Below, piece by piece: positions 13,948 through 23,330 of a stretch of 38,712 bases of DNA; position 1 is the first letter of the stretch; the number at the start of each line of letters is the position of its first letter. The position numbers and the translations under genes were made by a program. This stretch comes from Clostridium sp. CAG:628 (GTDB lineage Bacteria > Bacillota_I > Bacilli_A > RF39 > UBA660): the NCBI GenBank assembly GCA_000438415.1, contig FR902236.1, forward strand, positions 4,378 through 43,089, given 5' to 3'. The notes under the pieces were generated by a model. The model did not search any database, was not told the origin of the DNA, and saw only the letters and a list, made by a program, of their open reading frames with translations.

Positions 13948-16900
13948 ATGTATAAAGAAATTAAAGAAAGTACTAGTGCTTTGGAAAGTAAGTTAGTGAG
14001 TAAGTGGAAAAGTGAAAACTTATTAGAGAAGACTATTAAAAACAGGGAAGGAAAAGAAGACTTTGTATTCTATGATGGACCAATATATGCAAATGCTAAA
14101 CCAGGCTTACATCACGTATTTGCCAAAACTATAAAAGATGCTTTTTGTAAATATCAAACAATGCAAGGTAAAAGAGTATTAAGAAAGATTGGACTTGATA
14201 CTCACGGGTTACCAATTGAAGTTAATGTTGAAAAGAAGTTAGGCTTTAAAACAAAAGCTGATATTGAAGCGTTTGGAATAGAAAACTTTTGTAAAGAGTG
14301 TAATAGTGAAACTGCTACAAACATAGATGAAGTTAATAAGATGACTGATATGATGGGTCAGTTAATTGATAGTGATAATCCATATATAACTTGTACAAAT
14401 GAGTATATAGAAAGTGAATGGTGGCTAATTAAGAATATCTTTGATAAGGGTTTAATTTATCATGGGAATAAAGTTCTTCCATATTGTTATAGATGTGGAA
14501 CAGAACTATCTAAAAATGAAGTTAGTTTAGGTTATCAAGAAGATACAGTTAATACTGTAATCGTACCATTTAAGTTAGTAAATAAAGATGAGTATATGCT
14601 TGTTTGGACTACAACTCCATGGACTCTTATTGATAACGTTGCAGCTTGTGTTAATCCAGATTTAACTTACTTAAAAGTAGAAAGTATGGGTTATAAATTC
14701 ATTTTGTGTGAAAGTTTGGCTAATAAAGTGTTAGGTGATGAGTACACTGTTTTAGATAAGTTTAAAGGTAGTGATATGGTTGGTTTAAAGTATGAGCAAC
14801 TTCTTCCTTTTGCTAAAGTTAGTGGTAAATCATTTGTAGTACTAGCTGATGATTATGTAACTGATGCTGACGGAACTGGTATAGTACACATCGCCCCAGC
14901 ATATGGTGAAGATGACTCACGTGTTTGCAAGAAAAACGGTATAGCTTTTGTACAAAGTGTAGGAAAAGATGGTACTTATACAACTGGACCATGGACTGGA
15001 AGAATAGTAACTGATCCAGAGTTAGAAATTGAAATAATTAAATACTTAAAAGAAAATGATAAACTATTTAAGAAAATCAAAATGACACATGAGTATCCTC
15101 ACTGCTGGAGATGTAAAAGTCCACTTATTTATTATTCAAAACCAGCTTGGTATATTGAAACAACTAAATATAAAGATAAAATACTTGCAGCTAATAAAAG
15201 TGTTAATTGGTATCCTGAGTTTGTTGGAGAAAAGAGATTTAATAACTGGCTAGAAAATATGATAGACTGGGGTATTTCAAGAAATAGATACTGGGGTTGT
15301 CCAATGCCTTTGTGGACTTGTGAATGTGGACACATCGAGTGTATTGGAAGTAGAAGCGAATTACAAAGTAAGATAGTAGAAAACACTGATGTATTTAAGA
15401 TGGAACTTCATAGACCTTATATAGATAGTTTACACATCAAGTGTCCAGAATGTGGCAAAGTTATGTCAAGAGTAACTGATGTGATGGATGTATGGTTTGA
15501 CTCAGGTGCTATGCCATATGCTCAAATGCATTACCCATTTGAAAATAAAGAATTATTTGAAAGTCAATTTCCTGCAGACTTTATAGCTGAAGGAGTAGAT
15601 CAAACTCGTGGATGGTTTAATTCACTAATTTGTATATCTACTTTAGTAAGTGGAGTAAGTTCATTCAAAAACGTTGTAGTTAACGATATGATGCTTGATG
15701 CTAAAGGTAAAAAAATGAGTAAAAGTACAGGAAATATAATAAATCCTGAAGAAATAATGAAAGAATATGGCGCTGATGCTGTTAGATTTTATATGCTATA
15801 TGCAAGCCCTGTATGGACACCACTTAAGTTTGATATTGAAGGAGTAAAAGAAGTAAATAGTAAATTCTTTAGTACTTTAAAAAATACATATAATTTCTTC
15901 AGTATGTATGCTAATGCAGATAAACTAGAAACTAAAGACTTCATAAATAGTACAAGTTATGAATTAATTGATAAGTGGATGCTTTCTAAATTAAATAGAC
16001 TTGTAAAAGAAGTGACAATTGCTTATAATGAGTACGATTTAAATAGAGTTGTAAAGCCACTTGTAAACTTTGTTAGTGAAGACTTGTCTAACTGGTACAT
16101 AAGAAGAAATAGAAGAAGATTCTGGAAAGGTGAATTAGATGAAAGTAAAAAGTCTGTTTATAAAGTAACTTATGAGGTACTTGTAACATTATCACAACTC
16201 CTAGCACCAGTAAGTCCATTCTTAGCTGAAGAAATATACACTAACTTAACTAAAGAAGAAAGTGTTCATTTGAGTGATTTTCCTAAATGTAATGAAGAAT
16301 TAATTGATTTAGATGTTGAAAAACAAATGGATTTAGTAAGAGACGTAGTAAGTTTAGGTAGAAACGCTAGAGAAGAAGCTAATGTTAAAATAAGACAACC
16401 ACTTTCTAAAGTTTTACTTGATAAGAAAAATGAAAGTGTAATTGGTAACTTGACTGACTTAATTAAGGAAGAGTTGAATGTAAAAGAAGTAATGTATACT
16501 AATGAAACAAGTGATTACTTAACTTATACAGTTAAACCTAACTTTAAAGAAGTTGGTAAGTTGTTTGGTAAAAATATTGGAGAGTTTAGTAAGTTTGTTA
16601 GTGAGTTTACTAGTGAAGACATTAAAAATATTGAAAGTAAAACTGTTACATATGACGGGGTAACTTATAACTTGAATAAGAGTATGTTAGATATAAGAGT
16701 GTCAGCAAAAGAGGGATATGATGTTACGAGTGATGGGGTAAACTTTGTTATACTTGATACTACTATCACACCTGAATTAAAGGATGAAGGAATTTTAAGA
16801 GACTTAATTAGACAATGCCAAGTTTTAAGAAAGAATATTGGTTTAGATATAAGTGATAGAATTAGTATTGAATTTAATACAACTGAAGAGTTAACTAACA

Positions 16901-17031
16901 ATATAATAAATAAGTACAAGAGTGTTATAAGTAGTGAATTACTTGCAACAATTGAAAAAAATAATGGAGAAGTAAGTGAGTACATTGATGAAGAAGGTAA
17001 CAAGTTTGAAGTTAAAATAGAGAAAAAATAA
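13948..17031 (+). CDS. ileS: Isoleucyl-tRNA synthetase, eukaryote-like type
   Basis: 1027 residues from ATG 13948 with GGAGGG 6 nt upstream. The frame extends to 13918, but that lies in the T-box terminator. Class Ia features: the HIGH-region variant ANAKPGLHHVFAKT (about 48-61; the PGxHHV form is known from other IleS), WTTTPWTL editing-domain entry, DVWFDSGAMPYA, EGVDQTRGWFNSL and KKMSKSTGN (about 587-595). Cysteine pairs YCYRCG, CECGHIEC and CPECG suggest bound zinc. The sequence belongs to the type 2 group that is generally insensitive to mupirocin. Transcription is governed by the T-box and ends in a hairpin overlapping the stop codon. Confidence 0.97.
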   Translation: MYKEIKESTSALESKLVSKWKSENLLEKTIKNREGKEDFVFYDGPIYANAKPGLHHVFAKTIKDAFCKYQTMQGKRVLRKIGLDTHGLPIEVNVEKKLGFKTKADIEAFGIENFCKECNSETATNIDEVNKMTDMMGQLIDSDNPYITCTNEYIESEWWLIKNIFDKGLIYHGNKVLPYCYRCGTELSKNEVSLGYQEDTVNTVIVPFKLVNKDEYMLVWTTTPWTLIDNVAACVNPDLTYLKVESMGYKFILCESLANKVLGDEYTVLDKFKGSDMVGLKYEQLLPFAKVSGKSFVVLADDYVTDADGTGIVHIAPAYGEDDSRVCKKNGIAFVQSVGKDGTYTTGPWTGRIVTDPELEIEIIKYLKENDKLFKKIKMTHEYPHCWRCKSPLIYYSKPAWYIETTKYKDKILAANKSVNWYPEFVGEKRFNNWLENMIDWGISRNRYWGCPMPLWTCECGHIECIGSRSELQSKIVENTDVFKMELHRPYIDSLHIKCPECGKVMSRVTDVMDVWFDSGAMPYAQMHYPFENKELFESQFPADFIAEGVDQTRGWFNSLICISTLVSGVSSFKNVVVNDMMLDAKGKKMSKSTGNIINPEEIMKEYGADAVRFYMLYASPVWTPLKFDIEGVKEVNSKFFSTLKNTYNFFSMYANADKLETKDFINSTSYELIDKWMLSKLNRLVKEVTIAYNEYDLNRVVKPLVNFVSEDLSNWYIRRNRRRFWKGELDESKKSVYKVTYEVLVTLSQLLAPVSPFLAEEIYTNLTKEESVHLSDFPKCNEELIDLDVEKQMDLVRDVVSLGRNAREEANVKIRQPLSKVLLDKKNESVIGNLTDLIKEELNVKEVMYTNETSDYLTYTVKPNFKEVGKLFGKNIGEFSKFVSEFTSEDIKNIESKTVTYDGVTYNLNKSMLDIRVSAKEGYDVTSDGVNFVILDTTITPELKDEGILRDLIRQCQVLRKNIGLDISDRISIEFNTTEELTNNIINKYKSVISSELLATIEKNNGEVSEYIDEEGNKFEVKIEKK

Positions 17032-17045
17032 ATTCTCTATTTTTT
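17014..17045 (+). terminator. ileS terminator
   Basis: AAAATAGAGAA (17014-17024) pairs with TTCTCTATTTT (17033-17043) and is followed by T residues. The stop codon lies in the loop. Confidence 0.75.
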
Positions 17046-17061
17046 AATACCAAACAAACTA

Positions 17062-17090
17062 TTAACGAACATATATACTTATGATAAAAT
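17062..17090 (+). promoter_or_regulatory. Distal addBA promoter with SOS-box-like half site
   Basis: TTAACG (17062-17067), 17-nt spacer and TAAAAT (17085-17090). The spacer begins inside CGAACATAT (17066-17074), which equals the first nine bases of the Bacillus SOS box, but the second half (ATACT) does not match. LexA control of addBA is a possibility only. Confidence 0.35.
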
Positions 17091-17117
17091 CAAAATGTAC
17101 AAAGGAAAAGAAAGTAA

Positions 17118-17146
17118 GTGACTTTAAAGAATTTATATAATATAAT
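17118..17146 (+). promoter_or_regulatory. Proximal addBA promoter
   Basis: GTGACT (17118-17123), 17-nt spacer and a perfect TATAAT (17141-17146), 28 nt before the ATG. Confidence 0.5.
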
Positions 17147-17173
17147 TGAATTAGTGTAAAAGGAAGTGAAAGA

Positions 17174-19507
17174 ATGGATGCATTAAAAAATAATAGTATA
17201 CTTATAGTAGATGATGCGGTAAAAGAAAGTGTTATTAGTGAGTTTAGAAAAAATAGTAAGTTAGTAGATGTTAAATTTATAAGTTTTAGTGAATTTAAAA
17301 AGTTATATTATTTTGATTATGATAAAAAAACAATATTTTATTTAATTAAGAAATATCACTATAAGTATGAAGTGTGTCTAGTTTATTTAAAGAATTTATA
17401 TTATATAGAAGATAAAGAATATAAAAGTGAGAAATTAAAGTTTTTAAGAGATTTAAAAAGTGAGTTAGATGAGCATGATTTACTTATATATGACGAGTAC
17501 TTTAAAAGTAGTTTAAGTAAAAAAAATATTTATGTTTATAGTAAGAAAAAGATAAGTAAGTTTTATAAGAGTGTATTTGATAAGTTAGATGTAATATATT
17601 TAAATAATGAAATAGTTAATAAAAGAGTATTTAATATATATGAATGTAAGGATATGGAAAGTGAAGTAAACTTTGTATGTAATAAAATAGTTGATTTAAT
17701 TAAAAGTGGAACTGATATAAATAATATTAAACTATTAAATGTAAAAGAAGAATATATGTATTTAATTAGAAAACTGTTTGGTTTTTATAATATTCCATTA
17801 GAAAAAAAGAAGACAACTAGTCTTTATAGTACAAGAATTGGAAAATACTTTTTGAGTGCCTTAGATAGTAGTAAAGAAAGTATAGTAGAAAATTTAACTA
17901 ATGAGTTTAAAAATAACACTGAAGAAGTAAACTTGATTATCAATATAATTAATGATTATACTTGGGTAGAGGATTTAACAAGTGTTAAAGAAATGCTTAT
18001 ACATGACTTAAAAAATACTTATATAAAAGTAGAACAACTAAAAAACAAAGTAAGTTTTATTAACTTAGGAGAAGTAGTAAGTAGTAAAGACTATGTGTTT
18101 TTAATGAGTTTTAATGAAGGTGATATTCCAAAAACTTTTAAAGATGAAGAATATATAAGCGATAACATTAAGAGTGAAGTAAATATTGAGACTACTTTAG
18201 AAAAAAATATAAATAGTAAAAAAGAAGTATTAGACTTTTTAAATAGCATAGATAACTTAATTATATCTTATAAGTTAGAAGAAGGTAGTATTAGTTATAA
18301 TATCTCATCACTTAGTGAAGAAATGAATTATAATGTACTCAAATTTGAAGACGAGTATAATAATTCAAATATATATAATAAAATAAGATTAAGTAACTTA
18401 CTTGACTTATATTCAAAGTATGGAGTAGTTACTAAAGAGACAAGTAAACTACTAAGTAATTACCCAGATATTAATTATCTAAGTTATGATAACAAATTTA
18501 AAGGAATAGATAAAAGTAAACTAGATAAGAATATACTTTTATCTTATTCAACACTTGATAACTACTATAGATGTAGTTTCAGGTACTATATTGATAGTGT
18601 GTTAAAACTTGGTATATTTGAAGAAACATTTATGACATTTATTGGAAGTTTATATCACTACATACTTTCAATTATGGATAAGGAAAATTTTGATTTAGAT
18701 AAAGAATACGATAATTTTATAAAAGAAAGTAATAAAGTTTTTAGTAAAAAAGAAGAGTTCTTTTTAGAAAAATTGAAAAGTGAATTATCTTTCGTTATAA
18801 AAACAATAAAAGAACAATATAAGTACTCTAGTTTAGATAATAAACTTTATGAAGAAAAGATATATATTAATAAGCATGACAATAAAACTTTTATGGGAAT
18901 AGTTGATAAAATCATGTATAAAACTATAAATGATAAAACAGTAGTCTCTATAGTAGATTATAAAACTGGAAACCCAATGATAAGTTTAGATAATGTTACT
19001 TACGGAATAGGAATGCAACTACCCATATACTTATATCTTGTAAGTAAAAGTAACAAATTTAAGAATGTAATAATAGGTGGTTTCTACTTACAAAAGGTAC
19101 TTAATACAGTTGTAAATAAAGACAACTCTAGTAGTTATGAAACACTAAAGAAAAATAACTTGAAATTACAAGGATACTCAACAAGTAATGAAGAAGTACT
19201 TGATTTAGTTGATAAAAGTTATAATGACAGTTTAGTTATTAAAGGACTAAGAACTTCAAGTAAGGGTTTTTATAGTTATAGCAAAGTGATAAATGAAAGT
19301 GAGATTAACAAACTTGTTAGTGAAGTTGATGATAGAATAGAAGAAGCATTTAATGGTGTTAGTGAAGGAAAGTTTGACATTAATCCTAAGAGAATTGGTA
19401 AAATTAACAAGGGTTGTGAGTTCTGTAAATACTATGATATTTGTTATAGAAAAGAAAATGATATAGTTAATTTAAAAGAAGTTAAGTTTGGAGGTGAAGA
19501 AGAGTGA
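17174..19507 (+). CDS. addB: AddB-like subunit of AddAB helicase-nuclease
   Basis: 777 residues, much shorter than Bacillus AddB (about 1160). The C-terminal PD-(D/E)xK nuclease has FIGSLYHYILSIM and VVSIVDYKTGNP (about 590-598), with GMQLPIYLYLV. The iron-sulfur cluster ligands of AddB are all present: Cys near 466 in YYRCSFRYYID and the C-terminal CEFCKYYDIC triplet (about 747-756). The N-terminal part keeps the helicase-like layout (FINLGEVVSSKDYVFLMSFNEG) but shows no Walker A loop where AddB normally has one. It works with AddA in double-strand-break end resection. The ribosome site is AAGGAAGTG, and the stop overlaps the AddA GTG start by 4 nt. Confidence 0.88.
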   Translation: MDALKNNSILIVDDAVKESVISEFRKNSKLVDVKFISFSEFKKLYYFDYDKKTIFYLIKKYHYKYEVCLVYLKNLYYIEDKEYKSEKLKFLRDLKSELDEHDLLIYDEYFKSSLSKKNIYVYSKKKISKFYKSVFDKLDVIYLNNEIVNKRVFNIYECKDMESEVNFVCNKIVDLIKSGTDINNIKLLNVKEEYMYLIRKLFGFYNIPLEKKKTTSLYSTRIGKYFLSALDSSKESIVENLTNEFKNNTEEVNLIINIINDYTWVEDLTSVKEMLIHDLKNTYIKVEQLKNKVSFINLGEVVSSKDYVFLMSFNEGDIPKTFKDEEYISDNIKSEVNIETTLEKNINSKKEVLDFLNSIDNLIISYKLEEGSISYNISSLSEEMNYNVLKFEDEYNNSNIYNKIRLSNLLDLYSKYGVVTKETSKLLSNYPDINYLSYDNKFKGIDKSKLDKNILLSYSTLDNYYRCSFRYYIDSVLKLGIFEETFMTFIGSLYHYILSIMDKENFDLDKEYDNFIKESNKVFSKKEEFFLEKLKSELSFVIKTIKEQYKYSSLDNKLYEEKIYINKHDNKTFMGIVDKIMYKTINDKTVVSIVDYKTGNPMISLDNVTYGIGMQLPIYLYLVSKSNKFKNVIIGGFYLQKVLNTVVNKDNSSSYETLKKNNLKLQGYSTSNEEVLDLVDKSYNDSLVIKGLRTSSKGFYSYSKVINESEINKLVSEVDDRIEEAFNGVSEGKFDINPKRIGKINKGCEFCKYYDICYRKENDIVNLKEVKFGGEEE

Positions 19508-22500
19508 TACCTATTAAACCAAGTGATGCAATATGGACAGATGAACAATGGAATGCAATTTATGATAAAGGACACAATATAATAGTATCCGCGGGTGCTG
19601 GAAGTGGTAAAACTGCTGTTTTAAGTGAAAGAGTAATAGAAAACTTAAAAAGTGGAATGAGCATAAAAGAAGTATTGTTGCTTACATTTACTAAAGCAGC
19701 AAGTTTAGAAATGAAAACGAGAATTAGAAATAAAATTAAAAAGAACCCTAGTTTATCTAAGGAACTTTCCTTGATAGATGAAGCATATATAACAACATTT
19801 GATAGTTTTGCATTATCTATTGTAAAAAAATATCACTATATACTAAACATAAGTCCAAACGTAAGCATTATAGATGGGTCGTTAATAAGAATAAAAAAGA
19901 AAGAAATATTAACTAATATATTTGATAAATACTATGAAAATAGAAATGAGAAATTTTTAAAACTTATCAGCGACTTTTGTATAAAAGACGATAAAGAAAT
20001 ATTTGAGAGTATCCTGTCTATATATTCAAAAATAGATTTAAAATATAATAAGAATGAATACTTAGATAATTATATAAACGAATACTTTAACATTGATAGA
20101 ATTAATAATGATATAAAAGATTATGAAAAACTTTTAATGAGTAAATTTGAAGAGTTAGATTATCTAATTGAAGATATGTCATACTATACAGATAGTGACT
20201 ACATAACTAACTTAAGGCTAAGTGTTAGTAACTTAATGCATTCTAAAACATATGACGAAATAGTATCAAACTTAAGTGTTGAAATACCTAGACTACCTAA
20301 AGGAAGTACTGACGAAGTAAAAGAAAAGAAAGAACTTATTAATGATGTAATTAAAAATATAAAAAGTTTATGTACATATAAAAATAGAGAAGAAATAATG
20401 AGTACTATTTTGTCTACTAAAGATTATAAAGAAGTAATTATTGATATATTAAAAGATTTTGACAAATATGTAATGTCTTATAAATATGAAAATGATATTT
20501 ATGAGTTTACTGATATTGCTAATCTAGCAATAAAGTTAGTTAAAGAAAACGTAAGTGTTAAAGAAGAATTAAAAAATTCATTTAAAGAAATAATGATAGA
20601 TGAGTATCAAGACACTAATGACTTACAAGAAATACTAATTAATATGATAAGTAATAATAATGTTTATATGGTCGGAGATATAAAACAGTCTATTTATAGA
20701 TTTAGAAATGCAAACCCTGATATATTTAAAGAAAAATATAATAAGTATAGTAACCATATAGGTGGAGAGAAAATAGACTTAAATAAAAACTTCAGGTCAA
20801 GAGAAGAAGTACTTAATAATATTAATTTACTATTTAATAAAGTAATGGACGAAAGTATAGGTGGAGCTGATTATATAAAAAGTCACCAAATGATTTTTGG
20901 TAATAAAAGTTACATTAATAAAGGAAAAACTCTTCAAAACTATGACTTTGAATTATATAGTTATATGTATGATAAAAAGAGCGAATACTCTAAAGAAGAA
21001 ATTGAAGCTTTTATTATTGCAAAAGATATACTTAGTAAAGTAAAAGGTAACTATCAAATATTTGATAAAGATACAAGTGTACTTAGAAACGCAGAATATA
21101 GTGACTTTGTAATATTAATGGATAGAACTACTAACTTTGATTTATACAAAAAGATATTCTTGTATTTAGGTATACCACTAGAACTATATAAAGACGAAAC
21201 AATGAACGAAGACACTGATATAATTGTATTAAATAACTTAATAAAATTTACTATTAAACTTGATACAGGAGTATATGATAAAGAACTTGAGTACTTGTTT
21301 ACAAGTATTATGAGAAGTTTTTTGTGTGAAAGTAGTGATGAAGAAATATTTGATACAATTAAAAATAAGACAATACTAAGTAGTAACTTAGCAAATAAAG
21401 TAAGAAAGATTAAGCTAAATAATAAATCTAGTTATGAAATAATAAATGATTTAATTAATGAATTTGATTTTTATAATAAACTTATTACAATAGGTAATGA
21501 AAGTGCATCAAGTGTTAAACTAAGTAGTATTTTGTCTAATGCAAAAACTACTAGTAATATTGGTTATGATATAAATAGTTTTAGTGAGTACTTAGATAAT
21601 GTTATTAAAGAAAAAATAGACATCAAATACACAATTCATAGTGGAGTAAGTAATTCAGTTAAAATAATGACTATTCATAAATCAAAAGGACTAGAGTTTC
21701 CAATATGTTATTTTTCAGGACTTTATAAGCCATTTAATATAAGTGATATAAAAGAAAAGTTTACTTATAGTAATAAATACGGAATAATAACTCCATATTT
21801 TGATGAAGGTGTAGGAGAAACTATTTATAAACATTTATTAAAAAACGATTACTTAAAAGAAGAAATTAGTGAAAAAATAAGACTATTTTATGTAGCCCTT
21901 ACTAGAGCAAAAGAAAAAATGATATTAGTTATGCCTTATGAAGAAATAGTAAATGGTAAAGAAAGTGATTTAGTAAGTAGTGTAGTAAGAAGTAAATATA
22001 AAAGTCTTTTAGATATAGTGTCTAGTACTTTGGTTAGTTTAACTAAGTATGTTACAGTAATTGATTACAATAAATCTGGTATCACAAAAGACTATAGTTT
22101 ACTTATAAAAAAAGATTTTAAAAGTGGAATAGAAAAAAGTAGTGAAGTATTAAATGTAAAGGAAATTTTAGTTGAAAACGAAAGTGTTATAGATAAGCAT
22201 TACTCAAAAGAAAACAACAAATTAATTACTACTGATATAAAAAGGAATATTGAGTTTGGTAAGTATGTTCATGAAGTACTGGAGTATTTTGATTTAAAAA
22301 CAAAAAATTTCTCTTATATAAAAGACGAGTTTATAAAAAATAAAGTTATGTCTTTTGCTAACTTAAAGATATTTGATAATGTTAAAGATGCTAATATCTT
22401 TCATGAATATGAGTTTGTTTACACTTTAGATAATACCAAATATCACGGAGTAATAGATTTAATGTTAGAATACACTGACCACATAGATATAATCGACTAC

Positions 22501-22635
22501 AAATTAAGTGATATAACAGACGTTAATTATATCTCACAATTAAATGGTTACAAAGATTATATTAGTAGTATTACAAAAAAACCAGTTAATGTTTATTTAT
22601 ATTCAATAATTAATGAAAAAATGAGTAGTTTATAA
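19504..22635 (+). CDS. addA: AddA subunit of AddAB helicase-nuclease
   Basis: 1043 residues (usual size about 1200). UvrD-type SF1A helicase motifs in order: Q-motif WTDEQWNAI, Walker A SAGAGSGKTAVL (31-37), Ia TFTKAASLEMK, Walker B MIDEYQDTND (about 363-373), III VGDIKQSIYRFRNANP, V TIHKSKGLEFPICYF (about 722), VI RLFYVALTRAKEKM (about 792). The C-terminal nuclease domain has FGKYVHEVLEYFD and GVIDLMLEYTDHIDIIDYKLSD (about 980-1002). It supplies the motor of the AddAB complex, which resects DNA ends for RecA loading. Start GTG 19504 overlaps addB (GTGA), with GGAGG upstream. Confidence 0.95.
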   Translation: MIPIKPSDAIWTDEQWNAIYDKGHNIIVSAGAGSGKTAVLSERVIENLKSGMSIKEVLLLTFTKAASLEMKTRIRNKIKKNPSLSKELSLIDEAYITTFDSFALSIVKKYHYILNISPNVSIIDGSLIRIKKKEILTNIFDKYYENRNEKFLKLISDFCIKDDKEIFESILSIYSKIDLKYNKNEYLDNYINEYFNIDRINNDIKDYEKLLMSKFEELDYLIEDMSYYTDSDYITNLRLSVSNLMHSKTYDEIVSNLSVEIPRLPKGSTDEVKEKKELINDVIKNIKSLCTYKNREEIMSTILSTKDYKEVIIDILKDFDKYVMSYKYENDIYEFTDIANLAIKLVKENVSVKEELKNSFKEIMIDEYQDTNDLQEILINMISNNNVYMVGDIKQSIYRFRNANPDIFKEKYNKYSNHIGGEKIDLNKNFRSREEVLNNINLLFNKVMDESIGGADYIKSHQMIFGNKSYINKGKTLQNYDFELYSYMYDKKSEYSKEEIEAFIIAKDILSKVKGNYQIFDKDTSVLRNAEYSDFVILMDRTTNFDLYKKIFLYLGIPLELYKDETMNEDTDIIVLNNLIKFTIKLDTGVYDKELEYLFTSIMRSFLCESSDEEIFDTIKNKTILSSNLANKVRKIKLNNKSSYEIINDLINEFDFYNKLITIGNESASSVKLSSILSNAKTTSNIGYDINSFSEYLDNVIKEKIDIKYTIHSGVSNSVKIMTIHKSKGLEFPICYFSGLYKPFNISDIKEKFTYSNKYGIITPYFDEGVGETIYKHLLKNDYLKEEISEKIRLFYVALTRAKEKMILVMPYEEIVNGKESDLVSSVVRSKYKSLLDIVSSTLVSLTKYVTVIDYNKSGITKDYSLLIKKDFKSGIEKSSEVLNVKEILVENESVIDKHYSKENNKLITTDIKRNIEFGKYVHEVLEYFDLKTKNFSYIKDEFIKNKVMSFANLKIFDNVKDANIFHEYEFVYTLDNTKYHGVIDLMLEYTDHIDIIDYKLSDITDVNYISQLNGYKDYISSITKKPVNVYLYSIINEKMSSL

Positions 22636-22734
22636 TAGACACATAAGAAAAAAAGTAGTATACTAATAATGTAAGGAGTTGATAGTATGAAGTATGATTT
22701 ACTAAATATTGTTAATTCTTTTGTTTGTTTTTTT

Positions 22735-22759
22735 AAAGACGTTTTATGCGTCTTTTTTT
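22735..22759 (+). terminator. Hairpin with T-run ahead of the HNH-like gene (attenuator candidate)
   Basis: AAAGACG-TTTTATG-CGTCTTT followed by T residues is a textbook intrinsic terminator. It lies 100 nt after addA and 27 nt before the ATG at 22786. An upstream in-frame ATG at 22687 has a strong AAGGAG site and a -10-like TATACT just before it. A short leader could therefore be translated through the hairpin, making it either the addA terminator or an attenuator. Confidence 0.65.
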
Positions 22760-22785
22760 CGTACTTGGAAGGGAAGTGTAATGGT

Positions 22786-23187
22786 ATGAAAGCAATAACA
22801 AGAGAAATGGTAAAAATGTATAAGATTAATAAGTTGGGCTTTGATTTTGCAGGATACACTTACAACAATAGTAGAGAACTTAGTTTTCATCATTTAGTAA
22901 TAGCAAATAGGGATGGAGGGTTAGTGACAATAGATAATGGTGCTATATTAAAACAGAAAACTAGTCATGATTACATACATGTAATTGAAATGTATGACCC
23001 AGAAATATTTTATCTAATAACAAGTGAAATGATAGATGAAAACATTAAAGGATATTTAGATATTAAAAATTTAAGAAAAATTAGAGAATTATTAGAATAT
23101 TTTGAAAGAGAGTATTGTAGTACTAGAACTAATAACGGAAAACTTTTAATAAAAAGGGAATATTTAACTGATAGAATAAAACTTTAA
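22786..23187 (+). CDS. HNH-like protein of unknown function
   Basis: 133 residues from ATG 22786. The centre has a beta-beta-alpha-metal-like pattern: ELSFHHLVIANRDGG, VTIDNGAILKQKTSHDYIHVIE, with two adjacent His, an Asn-Gly turn and a later His. A helical tail follows (LRKIRELLEYFEREY). This fits small HNH-type Firmicutes proteins that I know only as uncharacterised. The in-frame extension to 22687 is unlikely to be a natural N-terminus because it would include the terminator hairpin and poor codons (FVCFFKDVLCVFF), although that upstream ATG has the better ribosome site. DNA cleavage is not shown. Confidence 0.65.
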   Translation: MKAITREMVKMYKINKLGFDFAGYTYNNSRELSFHHLVIANRDGGLVTIDNGAILKQKTSHDYIHVIEMYDPEIFYLITSEMIDENIKGYLDIKNLRKIRELLEYFEREYCSTRTNNGKLLIKREYLTDRIKL

Positions 23188-23198
23188 ATTATTTTAAG

Positions 23199-23222
23199 AC
23201 ATTTATTTATAAATGTTTTTTT
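23199..23222 (+). terminator. Terminator of the HNH-like gene
   Basis: ACATTTA-TTTA-TAAATGT is a perfect 7-bp stem followed by a T-run to 23222. Confidence 0.75.
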
Positions 23223-23223
23223 G

Positions 23224-23254
23224 TTTACACATAGAATGTAAAATCTTGTGTAAA
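23224..23254 (+). promoter_or_regulatory. 8-bp inverted repeat, possible operator of the peptide cassette
   Basis: TTTACACA (23224-23231) and TGTGTAAA (23247-23254) are perfect inverted arms 15 nt apart, lying 77 nt ahead of the exporter gene. -10-like TAAAAT and TATATT hexamers lie within and just after it. The spacing suits a dimeric regulator. No regulator gene is nearby. Confidence 0.4.
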
Positions 23255-23330
23255 ATTATATTGTAAATAAAAATAAAAAAAGTAATTTGTTTTTTTTTTA
23301 CGTATAAGTATGTAGGAGGGCAAAAAGAGT

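Noticed and set aside
14080..14130. Loss of the HIGH motif in IleRS
   Set aside because: PGLHHV corresponds to a known natural variant (PGIHHV) of functional IleRS, so it is not an inactivating change.
19500..19510. Alternative genetic code (UGA as Trp)
   Set aside because: TGA ends addB in the GTGA overlap with addA and ends the germination C gene in the ATGA overlap with B, and all products read normally with UGA as stop.
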